From the NCBI GenBank assembly GCA_035295845.1, contig DATGIF010000017.1:124001-188000 (forward strand): 64,000 bases of DNA. Direction: 5' to 3'. The DNA is from Palsa-892 sp035295845 (GTDB lineage Bacteria; Pseudomonadota; Alphaproteobacteria; Rhizobiales; Xanthobacteraceae). This document shows, piece after piece, positions 39,262 to 47,284 of the stretch. Under the pieces are notes generated by a model. It did no database searches. It was not told where the DNA came from and saw nothing but the letters and a program-made list of their open reading frames with translations. The position numbers and the translations under genes are program-made. Each line of letters opens with the position of its first letter. Position 1 is the stretch's first letter.

Positions 39262-40419
39262 ATGCGCACCCGCCGCCTCTTTTTTCTTCCGCTCTTTCTC
39301 GCGCTCATTATCCCGTCTGCCCCGCCGCGGAAGCCGGGCGCCGTCAAGAGCGAGAAGGTGGAATTCCGCGTCGAGACGGTCGCGAGCGGTCTCGACCATC
39401 CTTGGTCGCTCGCCTTCCTGCCCGACGGCCGCATGCTCGTCACCGAGCGGCCGGGACGGCTACGCATCCTCGAGCATGACGGAAAGCTGTCGTTGCCGGT
39501 CGACGGTGTGCCCGCCGTCGCCGCGGTCGGACAGGGCGGCTTGCTCGATATCGCGCTCGCGCCGGACTTCAAGGAGAGCCGCATTGTCTATTTCAGCTTC
39601 GTCGAGCCGCGCGGGCCCGCCGGCAGCGTCAATCCCAGCAGCACATCTGTTGCGAGCGCACGTTTTCTCGAGGAGGACGGCAAGGCGAAACTCGACGACG
39701 TGAAGGTAGTTTTCCGCAGCGAGCCGGCCGTTGAAGGCGGCCTGCATTTTGGTTCGCGCATCGCGATCGCCCGCGACGGCACGCTGTTCGTGACCACGGG
39801 CGAGCGTAACCAGAAAAGCGCGGCACAGGACCTGTCCGGCGACCTCGGCAAGGTGATCCGCATTCGCGCCGACGGCTCGGTGCCCTCCGACAATCCCTTT
39901 GTCGGGAGGAAAGGCGCAAGGCCCGAGATCTGGTCCTACGGCCATCGCAACATCCAGGCGGCGGCGATTCATCCGGTGAGCGGCAAGCTGTGGATCGTGG
40001 AGCAGGGGCCGAAGGGCGGCGACGAGGTCAACGTGCCGGAGAAGGGCAAGAATTACGGCTGGCCGGTGATCGGCTATGGCGTCGACTTTTCCGGCGCCAA
40101 GATTCACGAAAGCACTGTCAGGGAAGGCATGGAGCAGCCGATCTACTACTGGGCGCCGGCATCGATCGGACCCTCCGGCATGGCCTTCTATACCGGCGAC
40201 ACTTTTCCGGCCTGGAAGGGAAATCTGTTCGTCGGTTCGCTTGCGCTCACGCATCTCGACCGGCTCGAACTCGACGGCGAAAAAATCGTCAAGGAAGAAC
40301 GATTGCTCGCCGATCTCGGCCTTCGCATTCGCGACGTCCGCCAGGCCCTGGACGGAACCCTCTGGCTCCTCACTGACGAACGCAACGGCAAGGTGTTACA
40401 CATCGTGCCGATGAAATAG
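39262..40419 (+). CDS. PQQ-dependent sugar dehydrogenase (soluble GDH/Yli-like)
   Basis: The 385-aa protein has an N-terminal signal and the six-bladed beta-propeller of the GSDH family: LDHPWSLAFLPDGRMLVTERPGRL, GQGGLLDIALAPDF, EGGLHFGSRIAIARDGTLF, TTGERNQKSAAQDLSGDLGKVIR, EIWSYGHRNIQ, EQGPKGGDEVN and KNYGWPVIGYG. These include the Ca2+/PQQ-site His and Arg. It should oxidise an aldose in the periplasm, passing electrons to the respiratory chain. PQQ synthesis genes are not in the window. Confidence 0.93.
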   Translation: MRTRRLFFLPLFLALIIPSAPPRKPGAVKSEKVEFRVETVASGLDHPWSLAFLPDGRMLVTERPGRLRILEHDGKLSLPVDGVPAVAAVGQGGLLDIALAPDFKESRIVYFSFVEPRGPAGSVNPSSTSVASARFLEEDGKAKLDDVKVVFRSEPAVEGGLHFGSRIAIARDGTLFVTTGERNQKSAAQDLSGDLGKVIRIRADGSVPSDNPFVGRKGARPEIWSYGHRNIQAAAIHPVSGKLWIVEQGPKGGDEVNVPEKGKNYGWPVIGYGVDFSGAKIHESTVREGMEQPIYYWAPASIGPSGMAFYTGDTFPAWKGNLFVGSLALTHLDRLELDGEKIVKEERLLADLGLRIRDVRQALDGTLWLLTDERNGKVLHIVPMK

Positions 40420-40448
40420 TTTCGCCGCCTTGTGCTAGAAAGCACATC

Positions 40449-41123
40449 ATGTCTTTCCCCGAACGCTTGATCGCGGGCTATCGCGCCTTCCTCGGAAACC
40501 GCCTTCGGCGGGAGCAAGACCGCTATCGCGACCTTGCCGAGAGCGGCCAGTCGCCGGAAATCATGGTCATCGGATGCTGCGACTCGCGCGTATCGCCGGA
40601 AGTGATCTTCGACGCGCTCCCCGGCGAATTGTTCGTGATGCGCAATGTCGCCAACCTCGTGCCTCCCTATACCCCCGACGGTGCGCAACGCGCGGTTTCA
40701 GCCGCGATCGAATACGCGGTGCAGGCGCTAAGGGTGAAGCACATCGTGGTGCTTGGGCATGGGGATTGCGGCGGCATTCGCGCCTTCGCCGAGCACGCCA
40801 AGCCGCTGTCGCCCGGCGATTTCATCGGCCGCTGGATGGAACTCCTGGCGCCGGCCGCCGCTTCCATCGAGCCGCAATATCAACACGCGAGCCTCGCCGA
40901 TTACCTCAATCATCTCGAGCGCGCCTCGGCGGTGAAAACGCTCGACAATCTCATGTCGTTTCCCTGCGTCCGCATCCTGGCGGAGCGCGGGAAACTGCAT
41001 CTGCACGCCGCGCATTTCGCGGTCGCCACTGGCTTGCTTTCGGTCTTCGATCCGGAAACGAAGTCGTTCGCCTCGATCGCCGGCGCCGAACACAGCCGGC
41101 TGTTTGCGGAGCCAAGGTTCTGA
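40449..41123 (+). CDS. Beta-class carbonic anhydrase
   Basis: The 224-aa enzyme interconverts CO2 and bicarbonate. Zinc ligands: Cys43 (IGCCDSR), His104 and Cys107 (GHGDCGGI). The Asp-Arg dyad of CxDSR (D45, R47) is present. Bicarbonate is the substrate of carbamoyl-phosphate synthase and carboxylases, so a housekeeping role is likely. It starts 29 bp after the sugar dehydrogenase stop. Confidence 0.95.
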   Translation: MSFPERLIAGYRAFLGNRLRREQDRYRDLAESGQSPEIMVIGCCDSRVSPEVIFDALPGELFVMRNVANLVPPYTPDGAQRAVSAAIEYAVQALRVKHIVVLGHGDCGGIRAFAEHAKPLSPGDFIGRWMELLAPAAASIEPQYQHASLADYLNHLERASAVKTLDNLMSFPCVRILAERGKLHLHAAHFAVATGLLSVFDPETKSFASIAGAEHSRLFAEPRF

Positions 41124-41133
41124 GACGGGCGGC

Positions 41134-41487
41134 TCACCACTTCTCGAAGACGAAGAACGACCCCACGGCAATCAGCGCAAAACCGAGTGCGTGATTCCAG
41201 CGGAAGGCCTCGCCGAGATAGAGCACCGAGAAGACCGCGAAAACGCTCAAGGTCACGACCTCCTGGATCGTCTTCAGCTGCGCCGCCGAATAAACGGCGG
41301 AGCCGAAGCGGTTCGCCGGCACCGCGAAGCAATATTCGACGAAGGCAATGCCCCAGCTCACCAGAATCGCGAGGAACAGTGGCGAGGATTTGTATTTCAG
41401 GTGTCCGTACCAGGCGAACGTCATAAAGACGTTCGAGCAGACAAGCATCAGAATCGGCAAAAGCGTCGGTGGGATCGCGAACGGCAT
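41134..41487 (-). CDS. DMT superfamily small membrane protein (DUF486)
   Basis: The 117-aa protein has four predicted membrane helices, with TFAWYGHLKYKS and SWGIAFVEYCFAVPANRFG, matching DUF486, a small half of the drug/metabolite transporter fold that would dimerise. The substrate is unknown. It converges with the carbonic anhydrase, leaving 10 bp between the stop codons. Confidence 0.93.
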   Translation of the reverse strand: MPFAIPPTLLPILMLVCSNVFMTFAWYGHLKYKSSPLFLAILVSWGIAFVEYCFAVPANRFGSAVYSAAQLKTIQEVVTLSVFAVFSVLYLGEAFRWNHALGFALIAVGSFFVFEKW

Positions 41488-41521
41488 GGCGGACCTGTTT
41501 TGTTGAGGGTCAAAGGCGGTA

Positions 41522-42445
41522 TCAATATCCCAGTTCTTGCAGCACCCGCTCGATGCGCGAGCCGATCGAGATTTGCGGTTGCGACGGCGGCACCTGATCC
41601 CCTACCTCTCGTACCGCCACTATATTTTGTGCGTCGTAAAAAGCAGGAATAAATTTCTTCTGCTCGGGCAGCGCGTCGACGAAATAACTCTTGCCGAAAT
41701 AGGTCCACTCCGCGTCGGTGGCGCAGCCGAAGGAGGAACGGTTGGCCGCCGAGGCGGTGATCACCAGGCTGTCGTCGTTGGCGAGCGGCGTCACGAACTG
41801 GCCCGAGAAGCACGACGAAATCAGCACCACCCGGTTCTTGATGCCGGCGCTCGCAAGCACGTCCGCGAGCTGCCGCGGCACGATGTCGCCCAACCGGCGC
41901 CCGTTCAGCCTGAGCGCGAGGCCGGTGCGCCGGTCGCCATGCGATGTCATGAACAGAAACAGCACGTCCTCCTGCGGATCGAATTGCTTGCCAAGCTCGG
42001 CGAGAACGGTTTTCAGATTTTGCAAGGTCGCAAGCGGATAACGATCGAGCGTGGCGGGACTGTTAACGAGAACCAGCGAGTGGCCGCGCGTGCCGAATTC
42101 CTGGTCGAACTGCGCGCGCACGCGTTCGACTTCCTTGCGGAAAACATCCTGATCGCCGTAGCCGGCGAAGCCCACAAAATAAAGATCGCGCACGCCCGGC
42201 CGCTGCGGCGCCAGCGCATGAAGCGCCTGTTGCAGCAGTTGCGGCTGCCGCGGGAGCGCCGCCTGCACCCGCATTTGCAGCGCCGGATCGGTCCGCTTCG
42301 GGGGCGGCACGGCGAACGCCGCCGGGGCCGCCGCAAGCGCGATCGCGAGCGCAGAGCAGAAAAGCCAATGCCGCGGAAGGAGCATCGCCGAAAACCACAA
42401 TCCGGCAGCGAGAAGGTCGCTGCGGCCCTCGCGCCAATCTCTCAT
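41522..42445 (-). CDS. Caspase-like peptidase C13 family, membrane/secreted
   Basis: The 307-aa protein has an N-terminal basic stretch, then a hydrophobic signal or anchor (residues ~16-46), and a caspase-hemoglobinase fold. The catalytic dyad is His169 in FLFMTSHGDRRT and Cys212 in VLISSCFSGQF, as in legumain/GPI8 C13 peptidases. It should cleave after Asn or Asp in the periplasm; no substrate is known. The ATG at 42445 has the strong SD AAGGAG 5 nt upstream, so it is preferred over Met21. It diverges from a secreted protein gene 156 bp away. Confidence 0.88.
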   Translation of the reverse strand: MRDWREGRSDLLAAGLWFSAMLLPRHWLFCSALAIALAAAPAAFAVPPPKRTDPALQMRVQAALPRQPQLLQQALHALAPQRPGVRDLYFVGFAGYGDQDVFRKEVERVRAQFDQEFGTRGHSLVLVNSPATLDRYPLATLQNLKTVLAELGKQFDPQEDVLFLFMTSHGDRRTGLALRLNGRRLGDIVPRQLADVLASAGIKNRVVLISSCFSGQFVTPLANDDSLVITASAANRSSFGCATDAEWTYFGKSYFVDALPEQKKFIPAFYDAQNIVAVREVGDQVPPSQPQISIGSRIERVLQELGY

Positions 42446-42446
42446 C

Positions 42447-42484
42447 AATCTCCTTTTCCGGCCAGAATCTCCTTTTCCGGCCAG
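42447..42484. repeat. 19-bp exact tandem duplication covering a Shine-Dalgarno
   Basis: AATCTCCTTTTCCGGCCAG occurs twice head to tail (42447-42465 and 42466-42484). On the minus strand each copy contains AAAGGAG, the SD of the C13 peptidase gene, so the gene has two possible ribosome-binding sites 19 nt apart. Confidence 0.8.
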
Positions 42485-42601
42485 ACCGGATAAATTGCGG
42501 CGATCGCAAGCGATTCGCGAATGCACCCGCGGGAGGCCCGCGCCCGTCCCGTTCCGTCGCAATTTCGTCCGACGGTGCTGAAATCGAAGTCCGGAGAAGC
42601 C

Positions 42602-43393
42602 ATGCGTTCCATCCTCGCCGCTTCGTTCTTGCTCGCCTTCGCGATCCTCTTCGAGCCTGCGCCCGCGGCCGCCATCAAGAAGACGTCCTATCCCGAAGTG
42701 AAGGTGGAAGTCCCCGCCGAGGCGAAAGCCGAGCCCACGCTGGAGGCAATGCGCAAGAAGCTTGCGAACGCGATCAGCCATCGCAACGCGGGCCTCCTCT
42801 ACGAGCTCGTCGGATCCACCTTCTTCTGGACCACCAATGGCGATCCAAACGAGCAATTCGATAAAAGCCGCGATGCGTTGCATAATTTCAAGGTCGCCTT
42901 CGGCTTCCGCCAGTTCGGCCACAATAGCGACAGTCAGAATACCGAGGACCAGCTGTGGGAGGTGCTCGAGGACATCACGAGCGGCCCAGGGCTTTTCCAA
43001 ATGGACGAAAATCCGGGCGTCTTGTGTGGACCCTTAGGTGCCGAGCCGGCCGACGATGCCGTGATGAATCAGGCAAGCGGGCGGATCGAAAACGAGGACG
43101 AGGATTCCGAGTGGGTTTACAGCCTCACCGAGATCACGCTCACCGAAAAGCCGGGCGGCGGCGACAAGGTCGAGACAGTCTCCAAGATCGCAATGCCGAT
43201 TGCCGCCACCCACCCGCCTTCGCAGGCGCTCGGGAACAACCCCCTGCCGACGCATTATCAATTGCTGCTGCCCTCGGGCAGGACCGGTTGGGTCGATGTG
43301 CACGCCGTACAGCCGCTTGCGGTCGACAAACTTTGTTACGGCAAGGGACCCGGCGGCGACTGGAAGATCGTGGGCTACGAGCAGAACAGCTGA
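42602..43393 (+). CDS. Secreted hypothetical protein with SH3-like C-terminus
   Basis: The 263-aa protein has a signal peptide (to AAA at residue ~24). The middle part is acidic with no known domain; the C-terminus (PLPTHYQLLLPSGRTGWVDV, AVQPLAVDKLC) looks like an SH3-type beta fold used for cell-wall or peptide binding. SD GGAGA precedes the ATG at 42602. It is divergent from the C13 peptidase and might be its partner or target. Function is unknown. Confidence 0.7.
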   Translation: MRSILAASFLLAFAILFEPAPAAAIKKTSYPEVKVEVPAEAKAEPTLEAMRKKLANAISHRNAGLLYELVGSTFFWTTNGDPNEQFDKSRDALHNFKVAFGFRQFGHNSDSQNTEDQLWEVLEDITSGPGLFQMDENPGVLCGPLGAEPADDAVMNQASGRIENEDEDSEWVYSLTEITLTEKPGGGDKVETVSKIAMPIAATHPPSQALGNNPLPTHYQLLLPSGRTGWVDVHAVQPLAVDKLCYGKGPGGDWKIVGYEQNS

Positions 43394-43475
43394 GCGCGAT
43401 TGAACGCCACGCCGCCGTCATTTTAGGATCGCCCGGACGACACCGCGGTTGTCGCGTGAGGCGGAGCGCAAGAAA

Positions 43476-44018
43476 ATGAGCCCCTATCCCGCCGCATGGG
43501 AACGTCACGAACGCCTGCGCGATGGAACGCGCGTTTTCGTGCGTCCGATCAAGGACGAGGACGCGGCGCTTTATCCCGATTTCGTTGCCGCGGAAAGTGC
43601 CGAGGATGTGCGCCGTCGCTTTTTCGGCGCCATCCGTGAATTGAGTCACGAATTCATCGCGCGGCTGACTCATGTCGATTATGCCCGCGCCATGGCCTTC
43701 ATCGCGATCGACGAGGCGGACGGCAAGATGCTGGGCGTGGTACGGCTGCACTGCCAGGATGACGATCCCGGCGCGGGCGAATACGCCGTCATCGTGCGCT
43801 CTGATTTCAAGGGGCGCGGACTCGGCCGCCTGTTGATGCAACGGATGATCGAGTGGGCGAAAGCCGCAAGAATCGTGACGATCAATGCACTCGTGCTCGC
43901 CGACAACGTCGAAATGCTGAAATTATGCGAAGAGCTCGGCTTTCGCACCAGCGATTACGCTCCGGATCGCGGCATCAAGCGCGTCACATTGCAGCTTGGC
44001 GATCGCTCGCCGTCGTAA
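43476..44018 (+). CDS. GNAT family N-acetyltransferase
   Basis: The 180-aa protein begins WERHERLRDGTRVFVRPIKDEDA, like the acetyltransferase domain of PatZ-type protein lysine acetyltransferases and stand-alone relatives. The acetyl-CoA site is VRSDFKGRGLGRLLMQRMIEWA. It could acetylate proteins or a small amine. The ATG at 43476 has GGAG 9 nt upstream; the TTG at 43449 is rejected. It is 82 bp after the secreted protein gene. Confidence 0.88.
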   Translation: MSPYPAAWERHERLRDGTRVFVRPIKDEDAALYPDFVAAESAEDVRRRFFGAIRELSHEFIARLTHVDYARAMAFIAIDEADGKMLGVVRLHCQDDDPGAGEYAVIVRSDFKGRGLGRLLMQRMIEWAKAARIVTINALVLADNVEMLKLCEELGFRTSDYAPDRGIKRVTLQLGDRSPS

Positions 44019-44138
44019 ACGCCGCCAAAAAAACCGGCTGCAATCCATGTGCGATCGTGACAAAATGACGACTTCAAGATGCCGGCGTGATTCTCGCGCC
44101 GGCATTGGCACGTTACGCCAGCAAACAGGGGGCAATCC

Positions 44139-44342
44139 ATGGCGAAGCGCAAGACACACACCGGCGTCAGTATCAAGACGACTCCTCCCGGATCGACCAC
44201 TACGATCATTTCGATGATCGTCTTCGTGCTTGGCATCATCGGCGCCATTACCTGGATCAGCATTCTCTCGCCACTGAGCTTCTGGTTGCTCTTGGCCGGT
44301 TATCTCTTGCTGCTCGCCGGCGTCTTGATGAAGGATCTCTGA
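44139..44342 (+). CDS. Small two-pass membrane protein, 67 aa
   Basis: The 67-aa protein has a polar Lys/Thr-rich N-terminus (~20 residues), then two hydrophobic helices (IISMIVFVLGIIGAITWISI and LLLAGYLLLLAGVLM) joined by LSPLSFW. A GGGGG SD precedes the ATG. It could be a small inner-membrane protein. No family is recognised. A terminator follows. Confidence 0.7.
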   Translation: MAKRKTHTGVSIKTTPPGSTTTIISMIVFVLGIIGAITWISILSPLSFWLLLAGYLLLLAGVLMKDL

Positions 44343-44362
44343 CGCCCGCGCTTCGCGAATAC

Positions 44363-44394
44363 AAAAACCCCTCGCCGCGAAGCGAGGGGTTTTT
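44363..44394. terminator. Bidirectional terminator
   Basis: AAAAACCCCTCGC (44363-44375) pairs with GCGAGGGGTTTTT (44382-44394), giving T-runs on both strands. It ends the 67-aa gene (plus) and the DUF1501 gene (minus). Confidence 0.9.
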
Positions 44395-44410
44395 GTTTGC
44401 GCGAAAGTTT

Positions 44411-45652
44411 TCAGCCAACGAGGCCGGTGGCGGGCCGCACCGCACTGCTGCCGGGGAAGACCTTGCTCGCGAGCGCATCGTCTGCGACGCGGAGATGATC
44501 TTTCAATACGCCCTTCAGCACGGCGCGCAGATCCGTTGTCGGCTTTAAATCGCGGCCATCTTGCAGGTTTTCGGTCTTCAGGCCCGGCCAATCGGCGATC
44601 ACGCGGCCGCCCTTGAGCGCGCCCCCCGCGAGCAGCGCGACCGTGGCGGTGCCATGGTCGGTGCCGTCGGTGCCGTTGATGCGGGCGGTACGGCCGAATT
44701 CGGTGACCACCGCCGCCACCGTTTCTTTCCAGGCCGGGCCCATCTCGGTTTCGATGGCGGCTATCGCCCCGTCGAGCGCGCCGAGCAATTGCGAGAGCCG
44801 CCCGTCGGAAGCACCCTCATTGGCGTGGGTATCCCAGCCGTCGAAGGCGAGCGCCCCGACCCGCGGCCCTTCCGGGCGCGCGAGAAACTTCGCCGCCGAA
44901 CCTGCGGCCTCGGCGAAATAGGCGCGCACCTGCGCAACTCCCGCCTGCTTTGCTGCCGGATTGTTGGGGTCCTGGGAAATGCCGCCCGCGCGGGCAATCG
45001 CCGCAAGGCCCATGCGTTCTTCCAGCGCGCGGGCGAGCACGGGGTCCGTATGCCGGTAAAGGTCAAGGAGGCGCATCAGCGTGTCATCGCTCGCCGGCGG
45101 CAGCCGCGGCGGCGTCCACGACAACACCGGCGCCGGGCCGCGCACCACGAGTGGCGTCACCGGTCCGACCGCGAAGGCCTCGTGACCCTTGTCGACGCGG
45201 CCGCCGGGCTCGATCGACGCGAAGGCGCGGTTGAGCCAGCCGGTGTCGACGGCGCCCGGTTTCGGCAGGCCGCTTTCGAGAATGTCTTGCCCGTCGAAAT
45301 GCGACCGTTCGCGATAGGGTGTCGCGGTCGCATGCACGACCGTCGCCTGCCCTGCCTTGTAGAGCCGGTAGAAATTCGGCATCGCCGGATTGAGCGCGAA
45401 AAAAGAATCGAGCGGCAGCGCCGCATGCTCGCCTTCGAGCCTCAAGGCCTTGTCGCCGCGGAGCGCAATCCAGTCGGGATCGCCGACCGGCGCCACCGTG
45501 CCAAGACCGTCGAGCGCGCCGCGCAGGATGATCGTGAGAAAGCGCGGATCACGGCCTTCGGCGCGCGCGACCTTCGGCAAATAGGTCCAGGCAAACAGTG
45601 CGCCGGAGGCGAGCAACAATTCGCGGCGGCTCGGGCTATGCATGCAAGTCAT
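44411..45652 (-). CDS. DUF1501 family protein with Tat leader
   Basis: The 413-aa protein has a twin-arginine leader (SRRELLLASGALFAWTYL), then the DUF1501 alkaline-phosphatase-like core with ILRGALDGLGTVAPVGDP, FDGWDTHANEGASDG and TEFGRTARINGTDGTDHG. The family is exported and paired with DUF1800 proteins. The reaction is unknown. The ATG at 45652 has a perfect GGAGG SD that overlaps the DUF1800 stop, so translation is coupled. A GTG two codons earlier is the alternative. Confidence 0.92.
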   Translation of the reverse strand: MTCMHSPSRRELLLASGALFAWTYLPKVARAEGRDPRFLTIILRGALDGLGTVAPVGDPDWIALRGDKALRLEGEHAALPLDSFFALNPAMPNFYRLYKAGQATVVHATATPYRERSHFDGQDILESGLPKPGAVDTGWLNRAFASIEPGGRVDKGHEAFAVGPVTPLVVRGPAPVLSWTPPRLPPASDDTLMRLLDLYRHTDPVLARALEERMGLAAIARAGGISQDPNNPAAKQAGVAQVRAYFAEAAGSAAKFLARPEGPRVGALAFDGWDTHANEGASDGRLSQLLGALDGAIAAIETEMGPAWKETVAAVVTEFGRTARINGTDGTDHGTATVALLAGGALKGGRVIADWPGLKTENLQDGRDLKPTTDLRAVLKGVLKDHLRVADDALASKVFPGSSAVRPATGLVG

Positions 45653-45654
45653 GT

Positions 45655-47133
45655 TCACCTCCGCTGGAATTCGGGTGCCATCACGAGAAGCGCGAGCGCC
45701 TGCGGCCGGCTTTCGGCCCGCGCGACCGCCTGCCGCGTTTCCTGCGAGGCAAGCGGGCCGAGCGCGGTTTCGATCATGGCACCGGCGTCGATCTGGGTCG
45801 TCGCCGCGCGCTGACCGAAGCGGTTGGCGATGTCGAGCCGCTGCGCGAGGCCATCCATCCAGGCGGCGCTATCGTCGGAGAATCCGTTTGGCGCTGGCGG
45901 CCGCCATAACGGCTCGCCCAGGAGATTCTGTGCCTGCACGACAGGACGTATATCCGGCGGATCGATATTGCTCGCGCGCAACGCCGCGACGAGCCATTCG
46001 CCCGGCCGCTTCAACTTTTCCCGCGGCGCCGACCAGGATTCCGGGGCGGTCACCAGCGCCTTGGCGACTTCCTTCAGATTCCCGTCGGTATCGCGGAAAC
46101 GCTTGGCGAGCCGCTCCACGAGCGCCGGCGGCGGATTATCGGCAACGAAGTGGCGCACGAGCTTTGTCGCAATGTGCTTGGCGGTGGCGGAGCTCTTTGC
46201 GAGATCCGCGAGCACCGCGCGGCCCTGTTCGAGGCCGTCTTCGGGATAGCCCTTGCCGGCGACCGTTTGCGCGCCGGGCTCGTGCATGCGCGGATTGAAT
46301 GTGAATTCGCCCGCATGCGTTGCTGCGAGCTTCAACGGCTCGATCGACCAGCCGGTGATGACCTTGGCGAAATTGGTGACGTCATCCTGGGTGTAGCCAG
46401 TGCGCACTCCGAGCGTATGCAGCTCCAGAATTTCGCGCGCGAGATTTTCGTTGAGCCCCTTGTTCTGCCGAATGCCCGCGATCGAGGCGGGCCCGATTGA
46501 GCGCGCATTGTCGAGATAGATCAGCATCGCCGGATGCGATTCCACGGCGATCAGCATGTCGACGAAATGTCCGGTGACATATGGCCGGATCGCTTCGCGC
46601 TCGAAGGCGCCGCAGAGCGGCCGTGTCGGCCCCTTGTCGGCGGAAACGCAGAAGTGGTTCGACCAGAACCACACCAGCCGCTCGGCAAAGCCGGCCTCGG
46701 CAGCAATCGCCGCGTCGAAACGGGCTTTGGCCTCTTGCAGATAGATCTGCTGCGGCAAGCCCGGAGGATTTACGGCTTTCCGCTCCGCCTCATCCATGCG
46801 CTGCTTCATGTCGGCCGTTTGCATGGACGGATCGGCCATCGCCGGATCCGGTTTTTCCGGCTTCGGCGCCATACCGTTTTTTTCGGCCTCGCGCATGGCC
46901 GCTTCCGCGAGCCGCGCGGCCTTTTTTTCTTGCCGGAAATCGAAGGCGGCGCGTGCCGCCTCGCCGCCGCTCAGCAAATCGGGGTTGTCGATCTTGCCCG
47001 CATTCGGGCGTTCGAGGTCGGCGAGAAGCGCGCCCCGCGGGTCGCCGGCGATCTTCGCGATCGCGTTTCCGCGCGGGCCGAAGCCGAACCGATGCAATGC
47101 CAAGGCCGCTTCAAACTTCGGATCGAGCGCCAT
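45655..47133 (-). CDS. DUF1800 family protein
   Basis: The 492-aa protein begins ALHRFGFGPRGNAIAKIAGD and carries the DUF1800 hallmarks RLVWFWSNHFCVS, YLDNARSIGPASI, NENLAREILELHTLGV, YTQDDVTNFAKVITGW and KHIATKLVRHFVAD. It is all-helical and always accompanied by DUF1501. No signal peptide is evident, so export may depend on the Tat-borne partner. Function is unknown. The stop overlaps the downstream SD. Confidence 0.92.
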   Translation of the reverse strand: MALDPKFEAALALHRFGFGPRGNAIAKIAGDPRGALLADLERPNAGKIDNPDLLSGGEAARAAFDFRQEKKAARLAEAAMREAEKNGMAPKPEKPDPAMADPSMQTADMKQRMDEAERKAVNPPGLPQQIYLQEAKARFDAAIAAEAGFAERLVWFWSNHFCVSADKGPTRPLCGAFEREAIRPYVTGHFVDMLIAVESHPAMLIYLDNARSIGPASIAGIRQNKGLNENLAREILELHTLGVRTGYTQDDVTNFAKVITGWSIEPLKLAATHAGEFTFNPRMHEPGAQTVAGKGYPEDGLEQGRAVLADLAKSSATAKHIATKLVRHFVADNPPPALVERLAKRFRDTDGNLKEVAKALVTAPESWSAPREKLKRPGEWLVAALRASNIDPPDIRPVVQAQNLLGEPLWRPPAPNGFSDDSAAWMDGLAQRLDIANRFGQRAATTQIDAGAMIETALGPLASQETRQAVARAESRPQALALLVMAPEFQRR

Positions 47134-47284
47134 CGCCTGCGCCTCCGGATCCCCGCCCCGTCTCGGTTTGTCACCGGGAAATGTCGAGACTGGGGCGGCG
47201 GAGGTTACCGGCGCATGGACGAAAGATGAAAAATGCGAGCTTTCGCCGCTTCCATCCCTGCGACTGAATGTCCATATTGGGCCA

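Noticed and set aside
44139..44342. Toxin of a toxin-antitoxin pair (67 aa, two TMs)
   Set aside because: No partner gene adjacent; better described as a plain small membrane protein.
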